A stretch of 64,000 nt of DNA from Mycolicibacterium sarraceniae (GTDB taxonomy: Bacteria > Actinomycetota > Actinomycetes > Mycobacteriales > Mycobacteriaceae): positions 372,001-436,000 of the forward strand of contig NZ_AP022595.1 in NCBI RefSeq assembly GCF_010731875.1, written 5' to 3'. The notes beneath the pieces are model-generated. The model did no database searches. It worked only from the letters and a program-made list of their open reading frames with translations, and was not told the origin of the DNA. Numbering within the stretch: the stretch's first letter is position 1; every line of letters begins with the position of its first letter. Positions 9,075 through 17,533 of this stretch are shown piece by piece. A program made the position numbers and the translations under genes.

Positions 9075-9631
9075 CCTACTCGGGTGTGCGGGATTCCGCG
9101 ATCGAGCTGCTGACGGAATGGGACGCCCCCGACGACGGCCAGGACGCTTTGCGCCAAGCCGTGCTGGGATTTCTGTTGGCGCGCACCGATTCCTGCGAAC
9201 GAGCCTGCGTCCCGGGCCATATCACTGCCTCGGCACTGGTGGTCTCCGACTCGGGCGATCACGTTCTGTTGACCCTGCATCCGCGATTGGGTCGCTGGGT
9301 GCAACTCGGTGGGCACTGCGAGCCGGCGGACACGGACATCGTCGCCGCGGCAATGCGGGAGGCAGCCGAGGAATCCGGGATCGAGGGCCTGAGTATCGAT
9401 GCCGCGCTGGGCGCCATTCACGTGCACGCGCTGACCTGCTCACTCGGGGTGCCGACCCGCCATCTGGATCTGCAGTTCATCGCGCGGGCTCCGGCCGACG
9501 CCGTCATCGCGATCAGCGACGAGTCATTGGACCTGCGATGGTGGCCGGTCGACGCGCTGCCCGACGGTATCGACGCCGCGGTGGCCCACCTGGTCGAGGT
9601 GGCCTGCTCGCGTCAGATATCCGACGAGTAG
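9071..9631 (+). CDS. NUDIX hydrolase in the F420 operon
   Basis: A 186-residue NUDIX protein. The catalytic half of the Nudix box, REAAEESGI, is intact (about residues 97-105). The first half reads [16 protein letters not shown], with spacing slightly different from the classical GX5EX7. The substrate (a nucleotide diphosphate derivative) cannot be predicted. A GTG start overlaps the fbiB stop by 4 nt, so it is translated with fbiAB. Its 3' end overlaps the convergent manC gene by 19 bp. Confidence 0.85.
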   Translation: MTYSGVRDSAIELLTEWDAPDDGQDALRQAVLGFLLARTDSCERACVPGHITASALVVSDSGDHVLLTLHPRLGRWVQLGGHCEPADTDIVAAAMREAAEESGIEGLSIDAALGAIHVHALTCSLGVPTRHLDLQFIARAPADAVIAISDESLDLRWWPVDALPDGIDAAVAHLVEVACSRQISDE

Positions 9632-10698
9632 CGGATACCGCAGTCGGGGATGACGACCCCGGGCCACACCCGCGCACCGCGCAGCAGCTCGCACCGGGCG
9701 CCGACGTTGGCACCGTCGCCAATGATGGCGTCGCGCAACAGCGCCCGCGGCCCTATCCGGGCGCCTGCACCGATGATCGAGCGCTCCACCACCGAACCCG
9801 CCTCGATGGACGCCCCGTCGAAAACGACCGCGCCGTCCAGTCGGACCCCCGGCCCGATCTCGGCACCCCGGCCGACCACCGTCCCGCCGACCAACACCGC
9901 CCCTGCCGCCACCGATGCGCCGTCGTGCACCAGGCTCTCCCCGCGTCGGCCGCCGAGCGCGGGCGAGGGTGCCAGTCCGCGGACCAGGTCTGCCGAGCCG
10001 CGGACGAAATCCTCCGGGGTGCCCATGTCACGCCAATAGCTGGAGTCGACGTAGCCACACACCTTCACCCCGTCGGCGAGCAGCGCCGGAAACACCTCGC
10101 GCTCCACCGAGACCTCACGGTCACGCGGGATCCGATCGAGGATCTCCCGTTTGAAGATATAGGTGCCGGCGTTGATCTGGTCGGACGGCGGGTCCTCGGT
10201 CTTTTCCAGAAAGGCCTGTACCCGGCCATCGGCGTCCGTGGGCACGCAGCCGAACGCCCGCGGATCACTGACCCGCACGAGGTGCAGCGTCAGGTCCGCC
10301 TGCGACTCGTGGTGGCTGGTCAGCATATGCCCCAGCTCCATCCCGGACAGCACGTCACCGTTGAAGACCATCACCGTGTCGTTGCGCAGTTTCGGCACGA
10401 CATTGGCGATTCCGCCGCCAGTGCCCAGCGGGCGCTCCTCGACGACGTATTCGATCTGCAGGCCGAGCTTGGAACCATCGCCGAACTCGGATTCGAACGT
10501 GGCGGCCTTGAAGGATGTGCCGAGGATGACGTGCTCGATGCCGGCGGCGGCGATCCGCGAGAGCAAGTGGGTCAGGAACGGCAGGCCCGCGGTCGGCAGC
10601 ATCGGCTTGGCGGCCGACAGGGTCAACGGGCGCAGCCGGGTGCCCTTCCCACCGACGAGCACCACCGCATCGACCTTCGACGGATCGATTTCACTCAA
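9613..10698 (-). CDS. manC: Mannose-1-phosphate guanylyltransferase (GDP-mannose pyrophosphorylase)
   Basis: A 361-residue sugar-nucleotidyltransferase making GDP-mannose from mannose-1-P and GTP. The N-terminal pyrophosphorylase signature VLVGGKGTRLRPLT (about 13-26) and AAKPMLPTAGLPFL are present. The C-terminus from about residue 255 is a left-handed beta-helix of hexapeptide repeats (GASVAAGAVLVGGTVVGRGAEI and so on). Called manB/rmlA2 (Rv3264c) in M. tuberculosis; the name manC avoids confusion with the mutase. The start appears to be TTG, one base after the wbbL stop. Confidence 0.9.
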   Translation of the reverse strand: MSEIDPSKVDAVVLVGGKGTRLRPLTLSAAKPMLPTAGLPFLTHLLSRIAAAGIEHVILGTSFKAATFESEFGDGSKLGLQIEYVVEERPLGTGGGIANVVPKLRNDTVMVFNGDVLSGMELGHMLTSHHESQADLTLHLVRVSDPRAFGCVPTDADGRVQAFLEKTEDPPSDQINAGTYIFKREILDRIPRDREVSVEREVFPALLADGVKVCGYVDSSYWRDMGTPEDFVRGSADLVRGLAPSPALGGRRGESLVHDGASVAAGAVLVGGTVVGRGAEIGPGVRLDGAVVFDGASIEAGSVVERSIIGAGARIGPRALLRDAIIGDGANVGARCELLRGARVWPGVVIPDCGIRYSSDI

Positions 10699-10699
10699 C

Positions 10700-11584
10700 T
10701 CAGGCCCCCCAGTTTCCCGCCAGCTCCCGCTGGGACTTACGTACCGCCGCGCGTGACCGTACCTTCAGCGCGCCCTTCATCGTCCATCGAAGGGGTGCAC
10801 GCCACCAGCCAAAATGGCGATCGGATAGATAAATGTAGGTGCTTTCGTGATGCGCGCGCAGGTTGCTGGCCGGATCGCGCCCGGTCGAGTGGCCCTTGTC
10901 GTGCAGGATCTCCGCCGCGGGCACATAGACGTTGAGCCAGCCCGCCTTGCCAACTCGGTCACCGAGGTCGACGTCTTCCATGTACATGAAGTAGCGCTCG
11001 TCGAACCCGCTGACCTGATCGAATGCCGCCCGGCGGATCAGCAGGCAGGCCCCCGACAACCACCCGACGGGCCGCTCGGTGGGCTCCAGGTATTCCTGCC
11101 GGTAGGCCCGCGTCCACGGGTTCTTCTTCCACACGAAGCCGACGACGGCGTGCATGCCGCCACGCACCAGGCTGGGCAGGTGGCGTGCCGACGGGTACAC
11201 CGACCCGTCTGGGTCGCGGATCAGCGGCCCCAGGGTCCCGGCGCGCGGCCAACGCTCCGCGGCAGCCAGCAGTTCGTCGATGCTGTTGGGCCCCCACACC
11301 ACATCCGGATTAGCCACGATCACGAACTCGTCATCGGCCGGCGCTGTGGCGACGCCTCGGTTGACGGCACTCCCGTAGCCGAGATTCCCGCCGGTGCGCA
11401 GCAGCTGGGTGCCGGGATAACGCTCGACGGCCTCCTCGGGCGCTCCGTCGGTGGATCCGTTGTCGGCCAGCACCACCGTCACCGGACGATCGGTGGCCAC
11501 CGTCAACGACGACAGAAAGCGATCCAGATGTGGGCCCGGGGAGTACGTCACCGTCACCACGGTCAAGGGGCGGCTCGGCGTCAC
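10700..11584 (-). CDS. wbbL: dTDP-Rha:GlcNAc-diphosphoryl polyprenol rhamnosyltransferase WbbL
   Basis: A 294-residue GT2 glycosyltransferase. It adds rhamnose to the decaprenyl-P-P-GlcNAc linker on which arabinogalactan is built. Motifs: the N-terminal TVVTVTYSPG, VLADNGSTDG, ANPDVVWGPN (DxD-like), SGACLLIRRAAF and the acceptor-site FDERYFMYMEDVDLGDR. The frame runs further upstream to 11650, but the GTG at 11584 overlaps the rmlD stop as GTGA, which fixes the start. It is cotranscribed with rmlD and manC. The gene itself looks intact. Confidence 0.93.
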   Translation of the reverse strand: MTPSRPLTVVTVTYSPGPHLDRFLSSLTVATDRPVTVVLADNGSTDGAPEEAVERYPGTQLLRTGGNLGYGSAVNRGVATAPADDEFVIVANPDVVWGPNSIDELLAAAERWPRAGTLGPLIRDPDGSVYPSARHLPSLVRGGMHAVVGFVWKKNPWTRAYRQEYLEPTERPVGWLSGACLLIRRAAFDQVSGFDERYFMYMEDVDLGDRVGKAGWLNVYVPAAEILHDKGHSTGRDPASNLRAHHESTYIYLSDRHFGWWRAPLRWTMKGALKVRSRAAVRKSQRELAGNWGA

Positions 11585-12048
11585 GGCGTAGAGGGTAACT
11601 GTCCGCCGCCGACAGGCTGAGCCAGCGCCTCGGCCAACGCCGCGCGCCACGGCCGCATTGGGCTCAGCCCGGCCTGTACCGACAACACCGTCGACAGTGC
11701 CGAATACGCCGGTCGGGGTGCCCGGCGGCCCGTGTGCGCGACGCTGACCGGCCGGACCCGGTTCGGGTCGGCACCGAGTTCTTCGAATACCGCGCGGGCC
11801 TGGTCGTCGACCGCGTCGCCCACCTCGTATGGGTGGCGTTGACCTTTGACGGGCTCGACGTTGGCGATCGCAGCGCAGTTGACCACCAGGTCGTCTTCGG
11901 CGATGAACCGCTCAGCGGCGACAGGGTCGACAATGTCGCATTGCTGATGCGTCAGCGTGCTGACCACACGGCCCCGACGGGCCCCCTCACCTGCGAGAAA
12001 CCGCCCAACCTGCCCGCCGGCACCCGTGATCACGATCCTTGCCGCCAC
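11581..12048 (-). pseudogene. rmlD: dTDP-4-dehydrorhamnose reductase, internally deleted
   Basis: The frame starts like RmlD, with the Rossmann segment IVITGAGGQVGRFLAGEGA and then LVVNCAAIANVE. It ends like RmlD, with QARAVFEELGADPNRVRPVS and APRPAYSALST. Only 155 residues are left, against about 300 in normal RmlD. About 150 residues from the middle are missing, including the VSTDYVFDG strand, the YxxxK catalytic pair and the substrate domain. The two ends are joined in frame through about 18 residues (PVKGQRHPYEVGDAVDD) that match neither flank well. A reductase without these parts cannot work. Either another rmlD copy exists in the genome or the sequence is wrong here. GTG 12048 and GTG 12054 are both possible starts. 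Confidence 0.8.
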
Positions 12049-12103
12049 GATCACGAGTCTGGCACGCCGGTTTGCGCTACCCGGCTTGCGCCCATCTCGC
12101 CAG

Positions 12104-12109
12104 TAGCCT
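12104..12109 (+). promoter_or_regulatory. Predicted -10 box of a leaderless transcript (LCP gene)
   Basis: TAGCCT 6 nt before the ATG at 12116, in the 67-bp gap divergent from rmlD. Confidence 0.55.
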
Positions 12110-12115
12110 GGGCGG

Positions 12116-13612
12116 ATGCTTGCTGACACCGAAGCACCCACGGGCGCCCGGCGGGTGGCGCGTACCGTGCTCGCGTTGATCGCGGTAGCGGTGATGATCG
12201 GCACCGGTGTCGCGTGGGGCAAGATCCGCTCGTTCGAAAACGGCATCTTCCACATGAGCACCGCGGCGCTCGGCGGCGGTGGGCAGGACGGTGCCATCGA
12301 CATCCTGTTGGTCGGTATGGACAGCCGCACTGACGCGCACGGCAACCCGCTGTCCGAGGACGAGCTGGCGGCTCTGCACGCCGGCGACGATGTGTCGACG
12401 AACACCGACACGATCATCCTGGTGCGGATCCCCAACAACGGGAAGTCGGCGACGGCGATCTCGATTCCGCGCGACTCCTACGTCAAGGCCCCGGGGCTGG
12501 ATAAGACGAAGATCAACGGCGTCTACGGCCAGGTGAAGCTGGACAAGATGAAGCAGCTGGTCGAGCAGCAGGGCGTGGACCCGGCCGAGGCCGAGCCCAA
12601 AGCCGTCGAGGCCGGTCGCGAGGCGCTGATCAAAACCGTCGCCGACCTGACAGGTGTCACGGTCGACCATTACGCCGAGATCGGTCTGCTCGGCTTCTCA
12701 CTAATTACGGATGCACTAGGCGGCGTCGATGTCTGCCTGAAAGATGCCGTCTACGAACCACTTTCCGGCGCCGACTTTCCGGCCGGCTGGCAGAAACTCA
12801 ACGGCACCCAAGCATTGAGCTTCGTCCGGCAGCGTCACGACCTGCCGCGCGGCGACCTCGACCGGGTGGTGCGCCAGCAGGTGGTAATGGCTTCCCTGGC
12901 CCACCAAGTGATTTCCGGAAAGACGTTGACCAGTCCGTCGACCCTGAGCAAGCTGCAGGACGCCATCCAGCGCTCGGTAGTGCTCTCATCGGGCTGGGAC
13001 ATCATGGATTTCATCAAGCAGCTCGAGAACCTCGCCGGCGGCAACGTGGCGTTCGCGACCATCCCGGTGCTCGACGAGGCGGGCTGGAGTGACGACGGTA
13101 TGCAATCCGTGGTCCGGGTCGATCCGCCCCAGGTACAGGAGTGGGTGGCCAGCCTGCTGCACGACCAGGCCGAGGGCAGGACCGAGAAGATCGCGTATTC
13201 GCCGGAACAGACCAAGGTCGACGTGATCAACGACACCGATATCAACGGCCTGGCCGCTGCGGTGTCAGAAGCGCTGAGCACCAAGGGTTTCGACGCGGGT
13301 AATACCAGTAACAACGACAAAGATCACGTGATCCGCAGCCAGGTGCAGGCCGCCAAGGATGACGATGTCGGCGCCCAGGCCATCGCCAAGGCGCTCGGCG
13401 GTCTCCCCGTGGTGGCACAAGAGGGCATTCCGGCGGGCACCGTGCGAGTGGTGTTGTCCAGTGACTACACCGGGCCTGGTTCGGGCCTGGAGGGATCGCT
13501 GCCGACATCGGCGGCGGTCAGCCAGGCCGCCGGCCAAGCCGGTGACGGCACGGCTCCTCCGCCGTCGCCCATCATCACCGCGGGGTCTGATGACCCCAAG
13601 TGCGTCAACTGA
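12116..13612 (+). CDS. lcp1: LytR-CpsA-Psr (LCP) family cell-wall ligase
   Basis: 498 residues: a short cytoplasmic N-terminus, one membrane helix at about 20-40 (VLALIAVAVMIGTGVAWG), an extracellular LCP domain (DILLVGMDSRTD, DTIILVRIPNNG, ISIPRDSYV, FVRQRHDLPRGDLDRVVRQQ) and a C-terminal LytR_C domain (TKVDVINDTDINGLAAAVS). The Arg/Asp residues in these motifs bind the pyrophosphate of the polyprenyl-linked donor. In M. tuberculosis the Rv3267 protein (Lcp1) ligates arabinogalactan to peptidoglycan, which fits the neighbouring linker genes. Confidence 0.93.
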   Translation: MLADTEAPTGARRVARTVLALIAVAVMIGTGVAWGKIRSFENGIFHMSTAALGGGGQDGAIDILLVGMDSRTDAHGNPLSEDELAALHAGDDVSTNTDTIILVRIPNNGKSATAISIPRDSYVKAPGLDKTKINGVYGQVKLDKMKQLVEQQGVDPAEAEPKAVEAGREALIKTVADLTGVTVDHYAEIGLLGFSLITDALGGVDVCLKDAVYEPLSGADFPAGWQKLNGTQALSFVRQRHDLPRGDLDRVVRQQVVMASLAHQVISGKTLTSPSTLSKLQDAIQRSVVLSSGWDIMDFIKQLENLAGGNVAFATIPVLDEAGWSDDGMQSVVRVDPPQVQEWVASLLHDQAEGRTEKIAYSPEQTKVDVINDTDINGLAAAVSEALSTKGFDAGNTSNNDKDHVIRSQVQAAKDDDVGAQAIAKALGGLPVVAQEGIPAGTVRVVLSSDYTGPGSGLEGSLPTSAAVSQAAGQAGDGTAPPPSPIITAGSDDPKCVN

Positions 13613-14322
13613 TGGCCAATCTGACTGCGGCGGTGCTCAATCCGCTGCTGAGGGCCGACCCGATGGGCCCGCGGATCACCTACTACGACGATGCCACCGG
13701 TGAACGCATCGAGCTGTCGACGGTGACGCTGGCCAACTGGGCGGCCAAGACCGCCAACCTGTTACGCGATGAACTCTGCGCCGGTCCGGGCAGCCGGGTC
13801 GCGGTGCTGCTACCCCCGCACTGGCAGACGGCGGCGGTGCTGTTGGGCGTGTGGTGGATCGGAGCCGAGGTCGCGTTGTCAGGTTCTGCCGACATCGCTT
13901 TGTGCACATCCGAGCGCTTGAACGAGGCCGACGAGGCGGTGACCGGCGGTGAGGTCGCGGTGCTGTCACTGGACCCGTTTGGCAAGCCCGTGCCCGATCT
14001 TCCGATCGGCGTCACCGATTACGCGACCGCGGTACGGGTGCACGGCGATCAGTTCATCACCGAGCCCACCCCCGGGCCGGCACTGGCCGGCCGGTCAGCT
14101 GACGATGTGCTGGCGTCCGCTGTCGCATCTGCGACCGCATCGGGGTTGGCCGCAGGTGACCGGGTGATGTCGTCGTCGCCGTGGACCACCCCCGACGAGG
14201 TTGTGGCGAACCTGTTGGCGGTCTTCGCCGTGGGCGCGTCGTTGGTTCAGGTGGCCAATCCCGACGCGGGCGCGCTGGAGCGGCGCAGGGTCACTGAAAG
14301 GGTCACCCGCGACCTGAGTTGA
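13612..14322 (+). CDS. TIGR03089 family protein (AMP-ligase-like fold)
   Basis: A 236-residue protein in the Rv3268 position. It resembles the N-terminal part of acyl-adenylating enzymes (LANWAAKTANLLRDEL, RVAVLLPPHWQTAAVLLGVW, then GDRVMSSSPWTTPDEVVANL) but lacks the AMP-binding core and C-terminal domain, as is normal for TIGR03089. Function is unknown. The ATG shares one base with the LCP stop codon, so the two are coupled. Its 3' end overlaps the convergent GNAT-like frame by 20 bp. Confidence 0.8.
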   Translation: MANLTAAVLNPLLRADPMGPRITYYDDATGERIELSTVTLANWAAKTANLLRDELCAGPGSRVAVLLPPHWQTAAVLLGVWWIGAEVALSGSADIALCTSERLNEADEAVTGGEVAVLSLDPFGKPVPDLPIGVTDYATAVRVHGDQFITEPTPGPALAGRSADDVLASAVASATASGLAAGDRVMSSSPWTTPDEVVANLLAVFAVGASLVQVANPDAGALERRRVTERVTRDLS

Positions 14323-14743
14323 GCACGTTGACCACGGCGCTCACCTCACCCAGGTAGTGCGTCAGGCGCACCGGCCCGCATCGGGATGACTGATTCAACG
14401 CACGACGGTTATCGAACAGCGCCTCAGCGATCAACGTAGCGCCGCGTGGCAATCTGGCAACCAGTCTGTCGCACAACGCGGTTCCTACTCCACTCCGCTG
14501 GAATTCATCCTCGACCAGCAGACCGAGCTCGCGGTTCAGTTGCGGCGCGAGCAAGGCGTGACCGACGCACCGCGCGGTTCGTTCCAACACTGTTTCCCTG
14601 GCGGAAAGGACCAATTGGTCGGTGAGGCCGGCGCATGGGCCGGCAACTTCGCCGCGCAGTGGGTCCAGAGCTATCTGCAGACTGCGCGAAAGCCCACGAG
14701 CCGACAGACCAGTAGGCGTTCGCGGTCTAGCGGAGGCTCGCAA
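14303..14743 (-). CDS. GNAT-like acetyltransferase, possibly degenerate
   Basis: A 146-codon frame. Its second half is a recognisable GNAT acetyl-CoA-binding segment: RELGLLVEDEFQRSGVGT (motif A, QRSGVG about residue 86), then a LIAEALFDNRRALNQ strand and helix. The N-terminal 25 residues (Arg/Thr/Pro-rich, TTG start) do not look like a GNAT start, and a stop codon lies in frame upstream before the insertion sequence. The 5' end therefore looks damaged. Another frame continues upstream (CEPPLDRERLLVCRLVGF), which would fit a frameshift. Substrate unknown. Confidence 0.45.
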   Translation of the reverse strand: MRASARPRTPTGLSARGLSRSLQIALDPLRGEVAGPCAGLTDQLVLSARETVLERTARCVGHALLAPQLNRELGLLVEDEFQRSGVGTALCDRLVARLPRGATLIAEALFDNRRALNQSSRCGPVRLTHYLGEVSAVVNVLNSGRG

Positions 14744-14803
14744 GCAGCAGTGCTGTTGCCCACCGGCCGATGTTCTTTGTCCCCCTCAACCGTCGGCGAC
14801 GAG

Positions 14804-14810
14804 ATCCGAT
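14804..14810. repeat. Target-site duplication, left copy
   Basis: ATCCGAT directly before the left tip of the insertion sequence. It is identical to 17435-17441. Confidence 0.85.
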
Positions 14811-14888
14811 TGTCAGCGGTCACGTAATTCCCCAGGTCTGAGGGGTTGTCCGTCACGTAATTCCTCACCCTCGGTCACGTAATTCCCC
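14811..14888 (+). repeat. Left end of the IS21 element: tip plus three subterminal repeats
   Basis: Copies of GTCACGTAATTCCCC lie at 14819-14833, 14852-14866 (one mismatch, CCTC) and 14874-14888. All have the same orientation. These are probable IstA binding sites. Confidence 0.8.
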
Positions 14889-14978
14889 ACCCCGTGGGGC
14901 GTGTCCGGTGGGGGTTGGGGCGCTGTTCAGGTTCGCTCCGTTCAGGTGCCCCGCCAGGGGTCCTGGAAGGGGCCTTGA

Positions 14979-16533
14979 GTGGCGAGGAGATCGTGGGACG
15001 TGACTGATTTCGTGGAGATGTTCCGGCACTGGAATGCCGGCCGATCCCAGGTGCAGATCAATGAGGCGCTGGGCATCGACCGCAAGACCATCCGCAAGTA
15101 TCTGGCCCCGGCGCTGGCCGAGGGTCTGGCACCGTGCCCGGAGGAGTTTGACGAGCAGCTATGGCGGGCACGCATCGGGCGTTGGTTTCCCGAGCTCATC
15201 GATCCGGTGGCGCGGGCACTGACATGGCCCCAGATCGCCGTGCATCACCAGTGGATCGCCGAGCAGCTGAAGGTTCCGGTGACAGTGGCGACCATCGCGC
15301 AGCGCCTCCGCGACGACCATCATGTGGATGTGTCCGAATCGACGGTACGTCGTTACGTGGCAACCGCTTTCGCCGAGGAGCGACTCGAAGGCAAAGTCAC
15401 GGTACCCCGCGGTGCGGTCGAACCCGGCAGTGAAGCGCAGATCGACTACGGCAAGCTCGGGATGTGGTGGGACCCGCAATCGGGCGCCGCGTCGCGGTGT
15501 GGGTATTCGCGATGATCCTGTCGTGTTCACGGGCGTTGTTCGTCCAACCGGTGTTGCGGATGGATCAAACATCCTGGAATGCCTCGCATGTCGCGGCGTT
15601 CGAGTTCTTCGGCGGCGTGCCGGCGCGGCTGGTGTGCGACAACCTCAAGACCGGAGTCGAGCGACCCGACCTCTACGATCCGCTGATCAATCCGGCCTAC
15701 GGCGAGCTCGCCGCGCACTACGGCACCCTGATCGATCCGGCGCGAGCCCGCAAGCCGAAGGACAAACCTCGCATCGAGCGGCCGATGCCCTACATTCGGG
15801 ACTCGTTCTTCGCCGGCCGCGAGTTCACCTCGCTGGCCCAGATGCAGGCCGAGGCGATCAGGTGGTCCACGCAGGTATACGGGGTCCACAAGCACCGCGG
15901 TCTGGATGGGCAGACCCCGGCGTCGGTGTTCGCAGCGATCGAACGCGATGCGCTGATGGCGTTGCCGCCCAGAGTGTTTGAGTCGGTTATCTACTCGATC
16001 GGGCGGGTCGCCGCGGATTGCCACGTCAAGTCCGGCAAGGCGCTGTACTCGGTGCCGTGGCGGCTGATCGGCCAGCAGGTCACCGCCCGCACCGCCGGTG
16101 ACGTCGTGCAGATCTTCCACAGCGGGACCGTGGTCGCGACTCACGTGCTGCATCTGGCGGGCCGCTCGACCAATGTCGAGCACTACCCGCCCCACAAGAT
16201 CGCCCACACCCTGCGCACCGTGACGTGGTGCCGCACCCAGGCCGAGCAGATCGGGCCCGGCGCCGTCGCGGTCGTCGCCGAATTGTCCACGGTCAACGCC
16301 ATCCACCGGCTCCGCGCCATCCAGGGGATCATCCGCCTGCGCGAAAGTACGGCGATCGCCGACTGGACGCGGCCTGCACTCGAGCACTGCAGGTCGGGGA
16401 CCCCGGCTATCGCACCGTCAAAGGCATCCTGGTCGCCGGCACCGAAGCAGACCATGCCTCGCCCGCCGTCGTCCCGCCACCACCGGCGATGCTGCGAGGA
16501 CCTGACGCGTTCGACACCGACCTCACTGCCTGA
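14979..16533 (+). pseudogene. istA: IS21 transposase IstA, split by two -1 frameshifts
   Basis: Family sequence runs through three frames. From the GTG at 14979 it covers the N-terminal HTH (SQVQINEALGIDRKTIRKYL) and the start of the DDE domain, ending at GKLGMWWDPQ. Around 15477 it jumps to another frame (GRRVAVWVFAMILSCSRALF), which carries the DDE core: NLKTGV (second Asp region) and KPKDKPRIERP. Around 16346 it jumps again, to KYGDRRLDAACTRALQVGD, and ends at 16533. Both shifts equal loss of one base; the second is in an A-run (GAAAG where GAAAAG is expected). Intact IstA is about 510 residues. Confidence 0.85.
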
Positions 16534-16583
16534 GCGCACGAAAACACCTCCACTGCAACCACTTCAACTCCAAGGACATAGTC

Positions 16584-17339
16584 ATGACCATTCACGATCC
16601 CAGCCTGCGGGCCGCACTGAAGACCCTCAAACTGACCGGCATGCTCGACACCCTCGATGCCCGCCTGGCTCAAACCCGCGACGGGAAACTCGGACACCTG
16701 GAATTCCTCCAAGTACTCTGCGAAGACGAAATCGCCCGCCGGGAGACCGCCGCCCTGGCCCGACGGGTCCGCCGCGCCCGCTTCGAACAGCCCAACACCT
16801 TCGAGGACTTCGACTTCACCGTCAGCCCGAAACTGCCCGCTGCGATGCTGCGCGACCTGGCCGCGTTGCGCTGGCTCGAGGCCGGTGAATCAGTGATTCT
16901 CTACGGACCCGTCGGAGTCGGGAAAACCCATGTGGCACAGGCACTCGGGCATCAAGTCGCACTCCGCGGCGGCGACATCCGCTTCGTCAAATGCTCCCGC
17001 ATGCTCGCCGACCTCGCCGGCGGCCACGCCGACCGCACCATCGGACAACGCATGCGCGAATACACCCGCCCCCTGGTCCTGATCGTCGATGACTTCGCGA
17101 TGCGTGAGCACACCCCCACCCAAAGCGACGACCTCTACGACCTTGTCTCCGACCGCGCCATCGCCGCCAAGCCCCTGATCCTGACCAGCAACCGGGCCCC
17201 GAAGGACTGGTACCCGCTGTTTCCGAACCCGGTCGTGGCCGAATCGCTGCTCGACCGACTCATCAACACCAGCCACCAAGTCCTCATGGACGGCCCGTCC
17301 TACCGACCCCGGAAACGACCCGGCACCAAGACCACCTGA
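16584..17339 (+). CDS. istB: IS21 helper ATPase IstB
   Basis: A 251-residue AAA+ ATPase that assembles the IstA transpososome. Walker A is GPVGVGKT (about residues 108-115), Walker B is LIVDDFAM (about 167-174), and the sensor region is LILTSNRAPKDW. The N-terminal helix bundle (LKTLKLTGMLDTLDARL) is typical. Unlike istA, it is uninterrupted and of normal length. Confidence 0.93.
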   Translation: MTIHDPSLRAALKTLKLTGMLDTLDARLAQTRDGKLGHLEFLQVLCEDEIARRETAALARRVRRARFEQPNTFEDFDFTVSPKLPAAMLRDLAALRWLEAGESVILYGPVGVGKTHVAQALGHQVALRGGDIRFVKCSRMLADLAGGHADRTIGQRMREYTRPLVLIVDDFAMREHTPTQSDDLYDLVSDRAIAAKPLILTSNRAPKDWYPLFPNPVVAESLLDRLINTSHQVLMDGPSYRPRKRPGTKTT

Positions 17340-17386
17340 CACCCACTTAGCGGTTCGCTACGCTCACCGCAGCAGCACCTGAACCT

Positions 17387-17434
17387 GGGGAATTACGTGA
17401 CGGCAACCCCTGGGGAAATACGTGACCGTGGACA
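17387..17434 (-). repeat. Right end of the IS21 element: two inverted subterminal repeats and tip
   Basis: GGGGAATTACGTGAC at 17387-17401 and GGGGAAATACGTGAC at 17412-17426 are the reverse complements of the left-end repeats. The tip ends in GGACA. Confidence 0.8.
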
Positions 17435-17441
17435 ATCCGAT
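17435..17441. repeat. Target-site duplication, right copy
   Basis: ATCCGAT, a perfect match to the left copy at 14804-14810. Confidence 0.85.
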
Positions 17442-17521
17442 CGAGTATGAAAGATGTCGGTAGCCCGACGGACAGGCCCCTCGCTCACACCACATTCACA
17501 GAGTGCACCTGGTTGTGCTAC

Positions 17522-17527
17522 TAGGCT
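17522..17527 (+). promoter_or_regulatory. Predicted -10 box of a leaderless transcript (birA)
   Basis: TAGGCT 6 nt before the GTG at 17534. Confidence 0.55.
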
Positions 17528-17533
17528 GCCCAC

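Larger units (their letters stand above)
14811..17434 (+). mobile_element. IS21-family insertion sequence
   Basis: A 2,624-bp element with both IS21 genes (istA, istB). The tips are imperfect inverted repeats: TGTCAGCGGTCACGTAATTC on the left matches the reverse complement of the right tip, TGTCCACGGTCACGTATTTC. Flanks carry a perfect 7-bp direct duplication. Multiple subterminal repeats (GTCACGTAATTCCCC type), typical of IS21 transposase binding, lie at both ends. istA is broken by two -1 shifts, so this copy is probably unable to move on its own. It sits downstream of the TIGR03089/GNAT region, where M. tuberculosis has Rv3269 and ctpC. Confidence 0.93.

Noticed and set aside
8860-10935. 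691-codon plus-strand frame across fbiB, NUDIX, manC and wbbL
   Set aside because: It crosses four well-supported genes in the wrong frame or strand.
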